A stretch of DNA of 39,668 nucleotides from Acanthaster planci (taxonomy: Eukaryota; Echinodermata; Asteroidea; Valvatida; Acanthasteridae), in contig NW_019091475.1 of NCBI RefSeq assembly GCF_001949145.1, positions 359,631 to 399,298 on the forward strand, read 5' to 3'. Below the pieces are notes generated by a model, which did no database searches, had not been told where the DNA came from, and saw only the letters and a list, made by a program, of their open reading frames with translations. Shown piece after piece: positions 11,531-23,300 of the stretch. The first letter of the stretch is position 1, and the number at the start of each line of letters is the position of its first letter. The translations under genes were made by a program, and so were the position numbers.

Positions 11531-14206
11531 CTCACTTGGCAAATCAGTTGGCCTACGTCGTGGTAGAATACATACATGTACACCACCTTCAAGACCTCAT
11601 CACACTAGAAGCATAACTGGGAACTCCGATATTCTTGGATTAGAGAAGTTCGTACTTCTGGCAAAAAGGATCGAGTTTGACTAGGCAAGAAACGCGTGGC
11701 ACTCCAGCGGAACTTTCGATTTGAAACGTTCATGGAGGAAGGAAAGTTTGAGTTGAAAGTGTTCAAATTTGCAAATTTTGCAGCATGAGACGCCACAAAT
11801 GAATCGCAGTATGATAGGCTACACTAACTTTCATAATTTATAGAACTCTTCTGGGATCTCGGGGTTCAACTTCCTGGCACACTACATTTCCTTCCGTGCC
11901 TCCGACCCGAAAGGGGCGATCACCATTATGTAAGCCCCAAAGCCTTGGCCTCGGGCCGTTATTCAGGTATTTGGAACCCGTATGCAGATACATGTAAATC
12001 ACCTGTACTTAGCCGACAGTCCCAGCGGCAGAGGTTACCCATTGGGCTATTGTTATTTTAGGATGAAAAATTAAATACTCATATAGTGATGCTGAGCGTG
12101 CGCTGATGACCCCCCCCCCATCAGCACTGGGCCGGGATCTTATCAATAACAAGGATTACATAACTAGAAAAGAAAAACAGTGACTGACTGATTAAAATTT
12201 GAAACATTTGCACAAAGTGTCATTATTTTGCATTCACGAAAGTGAACACGAAAAGTGACGGGAAAAGGAAAAGCGACATTTTCGCCTCCTATTTCCTTAA
12301 AAAATAAACCGACACAGAAACTGAAATATAGTAGGTTTTACTTCCTCAGCTGATTAATTTTTTATTGTAAACTAAAAAGTTACCAATTGGGGAGTTCTGC
12401 AGACAACTCGACCGTTTTCCAACTCGACTCGGGGCAACTCGACAGTCTGATGGATTGACTGGTAACCAGTCTACCATTTAATCTGCCATGCCAGCTGTAC
12501 GGTGTGGAATCTCACGACGGATATCTAAATATGCAGTTCGCATGTAAGTTTCGTCAGTTCGTTGCCATTTTATTTTCCAATATTTATCCCAAATATCTCA
12601 CTCCTGACTTGCCCATATTGGTAAAAGAACATTCTAATTGATTTTGTATGGTTTATATTCATTGTATGATTGTGCTGAATGTTCTTTTCAGGCTAAACGT
12701 TAAACCATGAGGGTAGGCGTAGGCTCTTTTGTGTTGAATGCGTTTCGTGAAAATAATGACATTGACAAGGCCCAACCCCCCATAACTTTGGAGCGCAGTG
12801 GATGACGAATTCGTCAGTTCTGAGGTGTAGGCATTGACAACATTTATAAATTCTCAGAATAGGGTCTAGTTCTTGTGAAATGGGTGTTCATTAATACCAT
12901 TTGCACCCTGTTCATATTAATAAAAGAAACAAAGTCTACCTTTTCGAAACAACTCACCTAAGTATTAAAATAAGTTGGTGGTGATGTTTTCTTTCATATC
13001 AGCAAGAAAAGAGGGAAAGGCTTTGGTTTTTGAGGGATATTATGGGGTAAAACAGCAGTGTAAATGATGCGACGAAGAGCTGCGAACGAAGATGAATCAG
13101 CGCATGTAGTTTGGTTCCTTTACCTGGAACCATAACAGTTTCTTTTATAAAATTCAGTAGGGGGCCTATATCCACAATGGCTGGGTCAGGTAACAAGATG
13201 TGAAACAAAATTGCGTAATGCTGTCATCTTCGCCAAACTCAGGTAAACAATTCTGGTTTTCTGTCTTAAATATTGTCAAAATTTACCTAAACGAGAGCTA
13301 CTAGGATTAAGGAACGGATCCTTAAGGTGGACTTTTTTTCCCTTATTATATTAAGAACAGGGTCCTGATGGATGGTAGTGAATGCCATGGAATAAACGAA
13401 TTATGTTTTGAATCATCGCAATTCTTGAGTGCCATAGATGCCAACAACCCTACTCATGCTTGTTGAACTTACTGAACCTTCTTTCGTTTCTGAATCTCCC
13501 CTGGCCCTAGAAAAAGTAAACTCATGCGTAGCCTCTGTAGGCCCAGCCTACACAGCCCCAACACTAAACAGGCACTCCTGTTTGACAGTAACATCAATAA
13601 TAATAATAATGTGCTTAGGCCTACAGTTGATTGGTAAAGGGGGCGGGCCATGAACTGATCCACAATTTCTGTTTGTTAATTTATCAGCATCTCTTTGACA
13701 GTTTGCAGTAAGCGTCTCTTTGGGACACCTGACAAATCTTTAAGTTCTGTGCTTAGGCCCATATTGTTGCAAAGTCATATTCACAAAATGGAATTCTGAC
13801 CTAGTAGGGTAATTTTGGAATGCCAGGTGTGAATATCGAGGAGCAAACATTTTCTCAACTTGTTTCCAGATCTTTCCTCTTTAAGGTGAATAGTTCTGAG
13901 TCACCAGGCTAAGTGCCGGTGCAGTCACCAATGAAACGGCATGTTCACATGAACTATCCTTTTCATTGGCTGGTGTAACCCCGCCATTTCCCGGACAAGT
14001 ACTCCTCTGTGTTTATGAGTTCGTCTGTTCCCATGAAAAAATCAAAGGCACACCGGAGGGAAGTGCATGAGTCCAACTTTAGATCCGCCAATTATTACAT
14101 AATAATCATTATCCTAATCCAGCCATGCTTATATTTTACTCTAGAGGTGCTGAGAACATGACCTGGATGTGAGCTCTCTGTAATATTGTTGAACAGAGGC
14201 TAAATA

Positions 14207-14382
14207 ATGGCCTCAACCAGTGAGAAGACACCGCTGCTTAGTCACCATGGTAATCTGGAGTCAGACCTCACCAAACTCAAGCCTGCTGTCATTGGGTTCC
14301 AGTCAGAAGAAGATGACAGTTCGTCACTCGCCGATGTCGACCTCAGTGGCCCTGGGCAGTCAGGAGAAAAGGGCAACCAATT
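14207..14382 (+). CDS. SLC38A9: SLC38A9 exon 1 (start codon)
   Basis: Encodes MASTSEKTPLLSHHGNLESD and an acidic stretch (FQSEEDDSSSLADVDL). The donor is ATT|GTAATT, leaving phase 2. Reading through would reach a stop two bases later, so splicing is required. The next exon continues the frame exactly. E-K-T-P-L-L fits [DE]xxxL[LI], the adaptor-binding sorting signal of many lysosomal membrane proteins. Confidence 0.8.
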
Positions 14383-17300
14383 GTAATTTGAATTTATGAT
14401 TGTGGCCACAATCATGACACAAACATAAATATATGATAATGAAATCATGTGATATAACTATGCATTTGGAGCAGGTGTTGTTGTCAGGGCTGTTGTTGAG
14501 TCCACCCTCAAGTCCTAAAAGCCATGCCGTCATAAAGAATCAAATAAACATGACAGAAATTCAGACAGTTCAAATAATTGAATATTTAAATGTGATCAAA
14601 TATTTGAATAATCGTTATTACGTAATACCTGCTCAAACCCAGAAACAAAACCTGCATGTTTATGTGGTGGTCTGCCTTGCTGACTTACAGGAAAGTTGTC
14701 TGGTCCCCAGTTAAAGGATGGAGCTTGGCGCCTCATTGGTGTTTGGTTCTAATTGTTGATTTATTCCCTTAGTCCCACTGATCACACCCCACAAGAAGTT
14801 TTAAAAAAGACAAGTTTGAAGGGAAGTAATTTTGGGCCTTATTAGGAATATTTCTGGAAACATTTTTGAAATATGCTTTTGGAATGCAGCTTTGTTACCA
14901 AACAATGAAATTTCATAACAATTTCATTTCTTTCATTTTCATGTTCGAGTAAATCGATTTTGATGTTCGGCTCAGTCCTAAAAAAGCATTCTTTTGTTAT
15001 CGTTTGGCTTGTTACTCATAACTGGACTTGTGAAAAGACTTGTTATGGATTTACCGTGATGGTTGTCACCTGAATTCATTATTTTTATGACAATCACCCA
15101 CTTTTTTTGTTAGATACAGTAAGTTTAAAGGACCCAGTTCTGGACCACGCTTATCTGGTGTGTTGGGAACCAGCGGTGGAAATGCTGTTGTAGTTGAGAG
15201 CAAACGCAGGTAAGATTTCGACCACTCACAACTGAGAATAACCTTCCCTCATCTAACTATTCGAAAATTTTCTAGATTTCTTGAAGTCAAAAGTTGGGAG
15301 TTGATTTGTATTGAGTTAACACTCATATTATGCTTTTGTATACTAAGACAGACAGCTTACCTTCCTCATAACAGAACCAAGTTTCATATCGCTGCTTAAC
15401 CCCTTCATGGCGGGATTATTTTGACCGCGACNNNNNNNNNNNNNNNNNNNNNNNNNNNNNNNNNNNNNNNNNNNNNNNNNNNNNNNNNNNNNNNNNNNNN
15501 NNNNNNNNNNNNNNNNNNNNNNNNNNNNNNNNNNNNNNNNNNNNNNNNNNNNNNNNNNNNNNNNNNNNNNNNNNNNNNNNNNNNNNNNNNNNNNNNNNNN
15601 NNNNNNNNNNNNNNNNNNNNNNNNNNNNNNNNNNNNNNNNNNNNNNNNNNNNNNNNNNNNNNNNNNNNNNNNNNNNNNNNNNNNNNNNNNNNNNNNNNNN
15701 NNNNNNNNNNNNNNNNNNNNNNNNNNNNNNNNNNNNNNNNNNNNNNNNNNNNNNNNNNNNNNNNNNNNNNNNNNNNNNNNNNNNNNNNNNNNNNNNNNNN
15801 NNNNNNNNNNNNNNNNNNNNNNNNNNNNNNNNNNNNNNNNNNNNNNNNNNNNNNNNNNNNNNNNNNNNNNNNNNNNNNNNNNNNNNNNNNNNNNNNNNNN
15901 NNNNNNNNNNNNNNNNNNNNNNNNNNNNNNNNNNNNNNNNNNNNNNNNNNNNNNNNNNNNNNNNNNNNNNNNNNNNNNNNNNNNNNNNNNNNNNNNNNNN
16001 NNNNNNNNNNNNNNNNNNNNNNNNNNNNNNNNNNNNNNNNNNNNNNNNNNNNNNNNNNNNNNNNNNNNNNNNNNNNNNNNNNNNNNNNNNNNNNNNNNNN
16101 NNNNNNNNNNNNNNNNNNNNNNNNNNNNNNNNNNNNNNNNNNNNNNNNNNNNNNNNNNNNNNNNNNNNNNNNNNNNNNNNNNNNNNNNNNNNNNNNNNNN
16201 NNNNNNNNNNNNNNNNNNNNNNNNNNNNNNNNNNNNNNNNNNNNNNNNNNNNNNNNNNNNNNNNNNNNNNNNNNNNNNNNNNNNNNNNNNNNNNNNNNNN
16301 NNNNNNNNNNNNNNNNNNNNNNNNNNNNNNNNNNNNNNNNNNNNNNNNNNNNNNNNNNNNNNNNNNNNNNNNNNNNNNNNNNNNNNNNNNNNNNNNTGAA
16401 TAGACTGTATGTGTGGTATGCACTAATGCTCACAGAACGGTGCGGTAGTAGCAGTCATCCGTAGCGAAGGGGTTAAAAGCCAGTTTTGTACTAAAAGAGC
16501 CTCCGTCCGTTTCACAGAGACCGTTAAGCAGTGAGCACAGCAAAAGCAAGGTTAACCCAAGAGGAAAAAGTTGCTGCGTGCCGATTATTTGATTCTGTTT
16601 TTCCCTGTCAGGAAACCATTCCATTATTCCTCCGTCCCCACCTACTTGTCTAATGACGGTCAGATAGAGAACGCTGTTGATGAGAAGACAGCGGCCACAT
16701 TCAACCGTTACCGTTACTACAGTCGGCTGGCGGGTAACCCTGGCCAACGTAATAACACACTGGTAGGATTCAAGCAAGTACCTCTCTTGACAACATAGAC
16801 GACACAAGTTTTATAGGAAATTTCTCTGGTCCTTCTGTGTTGTTGCAGCCACCAGACTGTTGCCATAACAATTCCTTAACACCTGTACTTACAGTCATAT
16901 TAGCTTTATGACATATAATTCAAACCTGAAAAACTTGGAGTAGTTTTGTGGCCTTTGTGTAAACATTAGACATGATGCCCATGCCATACCTTTGAGAGTG
17001 GGTGTGAATGATAAATCTGATTGCTATATGGACATGCATAGATATAATTTTATGTGTAAACATTCAATGTGAATGTTGCCGGGAACTCGCTTGAAGAAAG
17101 TCTTCGTGATTGTTGGTCAAAATTGGAACATTGCTGCAAGGGACTGGCAGTGTGTCTTTCTATGTCTTGTGTTGTTATTGCCCGCCTTGGAAGAATTATA
17201 TCGGTATCCTGTGATAACAATGAGAGATTGGCACTATCACTACAATTGGCCTGCCTTCTTATCTTGCAGGAAATCCCAGACCATGTTCTGCCTCCGTTTC

Positions 17301-20300
17301 TTCTGTCTGTCGAGTTGCCATTCAAGGACAAGGAGGGAAAACAAGGTAGCCTCGTAACAATGTGAGTTACTGTGTCATGTAAAGCAGTGTTGTTTTGTAA
17401 TCAGTGTAGTGATCTCTTCAATCAAGACGCAGAATTCAAAACTTTTCTCTGTCTGGTCCTTCAAAAATAACTTACAATCTTTTGCCATGCAAACTTAATT
17501 CAATAGATATAATCACACTGCTCCCTACAGATCGGTTGATCTATTGAATTTCATTGTACAATGCGAGTTTCATCTTTATCCATTTCAACCGCTTTATCAC
17601 CTTTGATTATTTGAATCGGTGTCTCGGTTTTATTCCCTGAATGGTAGATTTTCTATCTGGAACACCATGATGGGCACGTCACTACTTAGCATGCCTTGGG
17701 CCATCCAGCAGTCTGGCTTCCTGATGGGTCTGATTCTCCTGGTGGGCATGGCAGGGCTGACCTTATACACATGCTACAGGGTGGTGAAGTCTGTGCAGAG
17801 ATTGGGTAGGTCATGGCATTAGACAGTCATCTGAACTGGCCCGTCCAAATTGTTTGGCTATGGCTAATATCACATGTCTATGAAAGCTGTTAGCTAGTGG
17901 CTACATATTGCCTAGACTTATGAGATGTTGATAACCATATCTCATTGATGTGTGTGGTATGGGTAGCCATAGCCACATACTTTGCTAAATAGTAGTGGAG
18001 TCCATGCCATCTGTTTGCAGATGCTTGTTTGTATGTTAACACAGCTTTTTGTTGAGATTCCTATTTCCCCCTGTACAAAAAACCTTGGATTCTTGAAAAA
18101 GTCTGTGTGGTTACCTAGGCTCAATTCCTGTTCTGTGCGTTGTGCGGCAGACACACAAGGTGCATGCACTGATTCCCACACATACAGATTAGAGCATGCA
18201 TGACTGATTTTCAGCTGAATGTGCACAAATCTGAAGTGGCTCAGTTCTGTCATTGGGCACACAGTAGCAGCTGCATTCAAACTTCTAACATATCTCTCTG
18301 ACCTTAAATGAGGCACTAGCAGCCCATTCCATATTTACATTTAGTATCATTGTTTGGCACGACAAAGAACTTGACACCAGTTTGGTTTCAGAGAGTACCT
18401 CCATCAGGAAACTAGGCCTTTACTACTGCTGCATTGGAACACAGGATATTGTCAGTTTCCTTCCTTTACGTCTAGCTTTACCGTAATCATTTCCTCTTTG
18501 TCTCATGTCAGAGAGTGGAGGCAAGCTGGTGGAGTTCTCGGACGTCTGTCGGGAGTACCTGGGCCGTCCAGGGGAGTATGCGGCTGTTTTCTTCTCCCTA
18601 GCTGCCCTGCTAGGAGCCATGATAGTCTACTGGGTCCTGATGTCCAACTTCATGTACAGCTCTGTCAGCTTCATCTATGGTAATTGGCCCTCGCATTCTC
18701 ATATTGCCAGGACTCTATAAAATATGCCAGAGTATGCACAGAATGCCACTGTGGTTGCATAATGGCCGACCACAACTTGCCTGTAGAATTGTGACAAATT
18801 GTTGGAACTTACTTGAGCATTTTTGTGCTTTGTGAATACAGCTGTCGTTATCAAGTTAGTAGGTGTTACCTTGCACTCTTTTGGGCTTAGGATTTCCTCA
18901 GATCTTTACTGAGTTGTACTTTGTATTCTAACATTTAACCAGGTTTGTTTTTTAACTCCTGAGCATTTTCAGTGTTCTTGGTTATCATAGGCAGCAATGA
19001 CATATATTGCCCGATGACCCACTTGTGAGAGTCTCACCATGTTATTTTTCATGGTGACCTATTGAATTTTCGCTTTATTTTAAATTGATTTCTGTTTCAT
19101 TTGAAGAAAAGTGGCCAGATATAGCAGTTAATATATTTATTGGATTTTTGTACAGCAAGTTACTGGTGATGTGTGTGATACATTCTTCATGCATGCACAA
19201 AGCTGGTTCATCAAGCCCAGTTTCCAGTCCCAAATCCATCCAAACACTGTGAAACCTGGCATTTTGTTTTGGTGGATAGTAGTTGGGTTTGATGGGTTTA
19301 TTACTGGTTGGTGTCTTGATGCAGGTCGTGCAGTGGGACTGAATACTACTGGCAATGCCACACTGTGTGCGCTCGGCCATCAAGACGGCGCTACCAGCCA
19401 ACTCGGAGTGAACGTCAACAGTGAGTGGCCCTCGAACTGTCTCATTCATGACTGCCTTCCTCTGAATGAGACATGGCAATCTGTTGTGGACCTCTTTCAA
19501 TCAAGGCAACACAATTTGACCTTGAATCCTACGTGCAAAGGCGTTTGCTGAACAACAAATCTATAATCAGATGACGTCATTTCTTTGCTTTCCTTCGGCA
19601 GTTAGGCAGAATGTGATTCATCGAGACTTAACCAACCTATAATCTCAGCTTTATGTGCTATAAAAAATGCAGTTATACTTTAATGTTTCTTACTCTTTAG
19701 CCCAGAACTTGAATTGAGGTACCCTGACCGTTTTCTCCACAGTGTCTAACATCACCGATGCCGCGGAGACGATGTTTGCAAAAGTTTGGAGCAAGACGCA
19801 CACCGTGCCACTCTTCCTATGCATTCTAGTCTTCCCGCTCATGAACTTCAAATCCCCGACCTTCTTCACCAAGTTCAACGCTCTAGGTAAGTGGATGTGC
19901 CTCACCTGCAAATCAGAAACTCTGTAAAGTGAATTTGTACCACGGCTGGCTCGGAGATTTCATCACCCATTTCTGGCCTGGTTCACACGGAGGAGTTTAT
20001 TTCAGTTTACCATCTTTTTCCGAGCACAGTGACTAGCGAATTGAGTGTTGTGTTGGTACCTCTTGGACAAAATTTCATTCTCACTTAAATGGAAATTTCC
20101 ATATTGACCCTTACAACATATTGCAAGTTGTATAGTTGCAATAAAACAATGTTTCTTTTTGGCCAAAGGCATGGTTAATGTTAAGCAAAGCAGTAATATG
20201 TCATAGGGATCGCTGGTCTTGAAAAGCTTAAGGCTGCAAAGAAAGAAAAGTATAGGGCCTGTGTTTCAGTCAACCCTCCATAATTGTTTTGTTGGTAGCC

Positions 20301-23300
20301 ATTTTAGTTATTAAAAGAGATAATTGTTCATACACATTGATTTCTCTACAACTTCCTTCATTACACTTAAGTGCAGAGTAGTAGACCCAAGACCTTTATC
20401 ATGATGCTGCCGTAATTGTCTTGTTCCCTGCACACCCACTGACAACCTCAACACCACTTCAAGTATTGGAATAAAGGAACAGATGATTCAGCCTCAGTTT
20501 GGTTACGTTGCTTCAAATGGTAGAAAAGCAATGCCCCATGGTAGAGGTCTATTGAATACCAAAGGTTGACTACTTCCACACAAGCGTAGGACTAGAACAG
20601 ACTATGAAGTATCTGTGATGTGCGGTATTGCATTTACCCTGACCAAAGCTTAGACTAACACCTAGGTGGCAGAGTTTCAGGAAGCTATGACCTTGATTCG
20701 TCCTATCATTTTCCCTCACCCCCAGGGACCCTGTCGGTGCTGTTCCTCATCGTGTTTGTCACTGTCCAAGCCGTCCGGTTTGGCGGCTTCCACATGGACT
20801 TTGCAGACCCTGGCTCCAAGTATTACTCAGCACGTGAGTAGGATCGTCAAGCGTTTAGCAGACTTTTCAGTCCTGAAAAAATAGTGTGTTTGCTGTAGAT
20901 GAAATTTTCCTGATATCGTGTGTAAACAAAACAAGACAGTTGAAACAAAGTTTGGTTGACGTGCAGCTCATGTGCTCTCAATATGTAAGGGACCATTTCA
21001 AAACTCGTCCGAGACAAGTTGCGGGTGGCAACATTAACTTCACCCACAAGAAGCCCTGAATTTGTCCCGGATGAGTGAATGGCTGGTTTATATTTGGCCT
21101 CAGGGCTCACAACAGGTGGTTCCATATAAGTCGTGCTATTACAAGGTTTGCTGGTGCAGTAGACACACAGTGTGTCCTTGATGAGTGCCCAGCTTTGCTC
21201 AAAACCCAGCAGGGGGACTTTATGTAAACAAACTAATTGCATCATTGCGGGAAGATCACAGAAGTTCACATCTACTTTGACTTTGACTTCATCAGCCACT
21301 GAAACCATTTTGTTTGGTTGGCCATTTGGAACATCTACTATTTTCACATTTCCATGTAAATAAAGTAGGTAACAAGCTCCAATGTATTTGAGATAAGAAT
21401 TACTTGCTATTGGAACACTTGAACCTGTGCAGTGTTTCCCCCCTCAGCAGAGAAACCAAATATCTGAATGGAGTCCATCGAGATCCATTTCGTCAGCTTT
21501 ATTCACATAAAGTCTTATCCCCCAACTTCCAGATATGGACAGGAAACACTGCGATATTTTCCTCAGGTTTTACCCTGAGATCATTTGATTGTAATTCATT
21601 TTGAAAGTTATTTGCAATCAAAGCTAAAAAGCCTTTTTAACCCTCTGCAAAATGCTTGCTTCTTTACAATCTTGCATTTGTTTTTGCTCAGTGTTGTTTG
21701 CTTAAAAATCTGATTTGCCCCATGCTAAGCGGGGAATGAAGAATCATTAATGTGAAAGTTTTCATCTTGCTGTTGATCTCACTTCACAGTGTTTCCATTT
21801 GGCATTAGAGCATACATACCGAGAAAGTGTACAGAAGGCTGGTTCAAAGTCCCCCCATTTTTCCAGCAAGGGAGCACTTGTGCAGTCAGTGGACTTTGAC
21901 GGCATTGGTGACATTTGATCAGTAACTGTTATTGTACAACTGGTCAGTTTCACCTGGAACCCAGTACATTGTATAGGTAACTAGGGAAAATTGAACCAAT
22001 GGCTGGCAAATGGTCTTTGATCAAGCAATGCCAAGTTTTCCTTTTTTTTTAACCGCTGAGAAGGCATTTGTGTTTAAAATCTAAGATTTTTTAATTATGT
22101 TATAGTTACCAAACATAAGACAGTGGATGCAATACATATGCAACAGACTAAAGCACAAACTCGTGAGCAGTCACCTTTATATGCACGTCGTTGGGGATGC
22201 ACTATATGCTTACTAATTGTTTTCTGGGTTTTTTTTGCCTTTTTAAAACAATTTCTTTTTTTACTTTTGTCCATTCTCTTTTTGTGCTTCCGAAATCATG
22301 GCATTTATTTTGGCACTGTAACACGCAACCCACAATGCACTGAACATGCTGCTGCCATGGCAACCAGTGCTCAGTGCCCATTTCCCAGCATGCAGCGGGC
22401 TGTTGTCGCTAGGCTTCTTCATCCATAACGCCATCTCCTCCATCCTGCGGGCCCAGCGCCAGTCGGAAAATGATGTAAGATGCGGGATCTGCTGTGAGCG
22501 TGCTGTGAAGCTCCGGGATGTGATTTTCTTCACAGATTGAAGAGCCGGATAGGGCAGATTTGAATTTTAACAATGGGTGTCCCAAATTGATATTCATCCA
22601 AGCTCAAAGTTACATCTCAAGATGGCAGTTCTGTTAACACACCTTAAACGTCTAGCTGTTGAACCTGTGCCTTTCTAGGTAAACAGTTCTGCAGGCCAGT
22701 GCTGATCCCAGGCTGGATTATTTTCATACACTTGTGGTTAACATGACACCTGTCTTAATTTCTTGCCATCTTCAAAAGAGGAAAATCACATCTGAGAGTT
22801 ACAGAGTGCCAACTGTAGATTTGGGGTTTTTTTTTGGAGGGCGGCTGCTTCACAAAACGATAGATCCACACTCTTTGTGCTTCCTTTTCACTTCGCTATC
22901 AACAAAGCATGCTGCATGAACAGCAAAGCCCCACCCCATTCCACATCTCATGCCGCTTCACGTCACACAGTTTGGTGTTGTCGTGTGTAAGTCAGTAAAC
23001 TGTAAAGACAAAAACAGTCATCGAATATTGTTTGTTTGCTTCAATCTTTGTGTTTCGATGTACCGGTCTGCCGGCTGAACAGTCTTCAGCCCCGAGTTCC
23101 CAATTTTCAGCGGCATCTTGGCGCTTGGCTATTTCATTCACATGTGCATCTCCTCCATACTGAGGACCCAGAAAAACCCCAAGAATAATGTGAGTCGCTT
23201 GAGGTTTCCACTTTTCACTCAGGAAGAAGGGGGGGAGACATTCTAGTTGGAATCTGGTAGAAAGCCTTATGGATTAGAATGCAGTGTAGGAGACTTTGAT

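Larger units (their letters stand above)
7261..14206. other. About 7 kb without a supported gene
   Basis: No convincing gene was found. Notable items are a possible 39-bp minus-strand micro-exon (8130-8168), short homopolymers (G8 near 9370, C runs near 9580 and 12110), a hairpin at 11499-11530 and a short (AAT)n run near 13595. The part just before 14207 should contain the SLC38A9 promoter and any non-coding first exon. TTGAACAG ending at 14196 could be the acceptor for such an exon, but no upstream donor could be chosen. Confidence 0.5.

Noticed and set aside
15405-16464. Long frames across 15432-16396
   Set aside because: They consist of N and are artefacts of the assembly gap.
16734-17279. 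Exon 3 donor at 16733 with exon 4 acceptor at 17279
   Set aside because: It is in frame, but loses the conserved Pro before DHV and needs a poor acceptor. I kept it only as an alternative.
20834-22367. Further copies of SLC38A9 exon 10 in intron 9
   Set aside because: I read this intron for FFIHN-like or SGxLxLG-like segments next to splice sites and found none.
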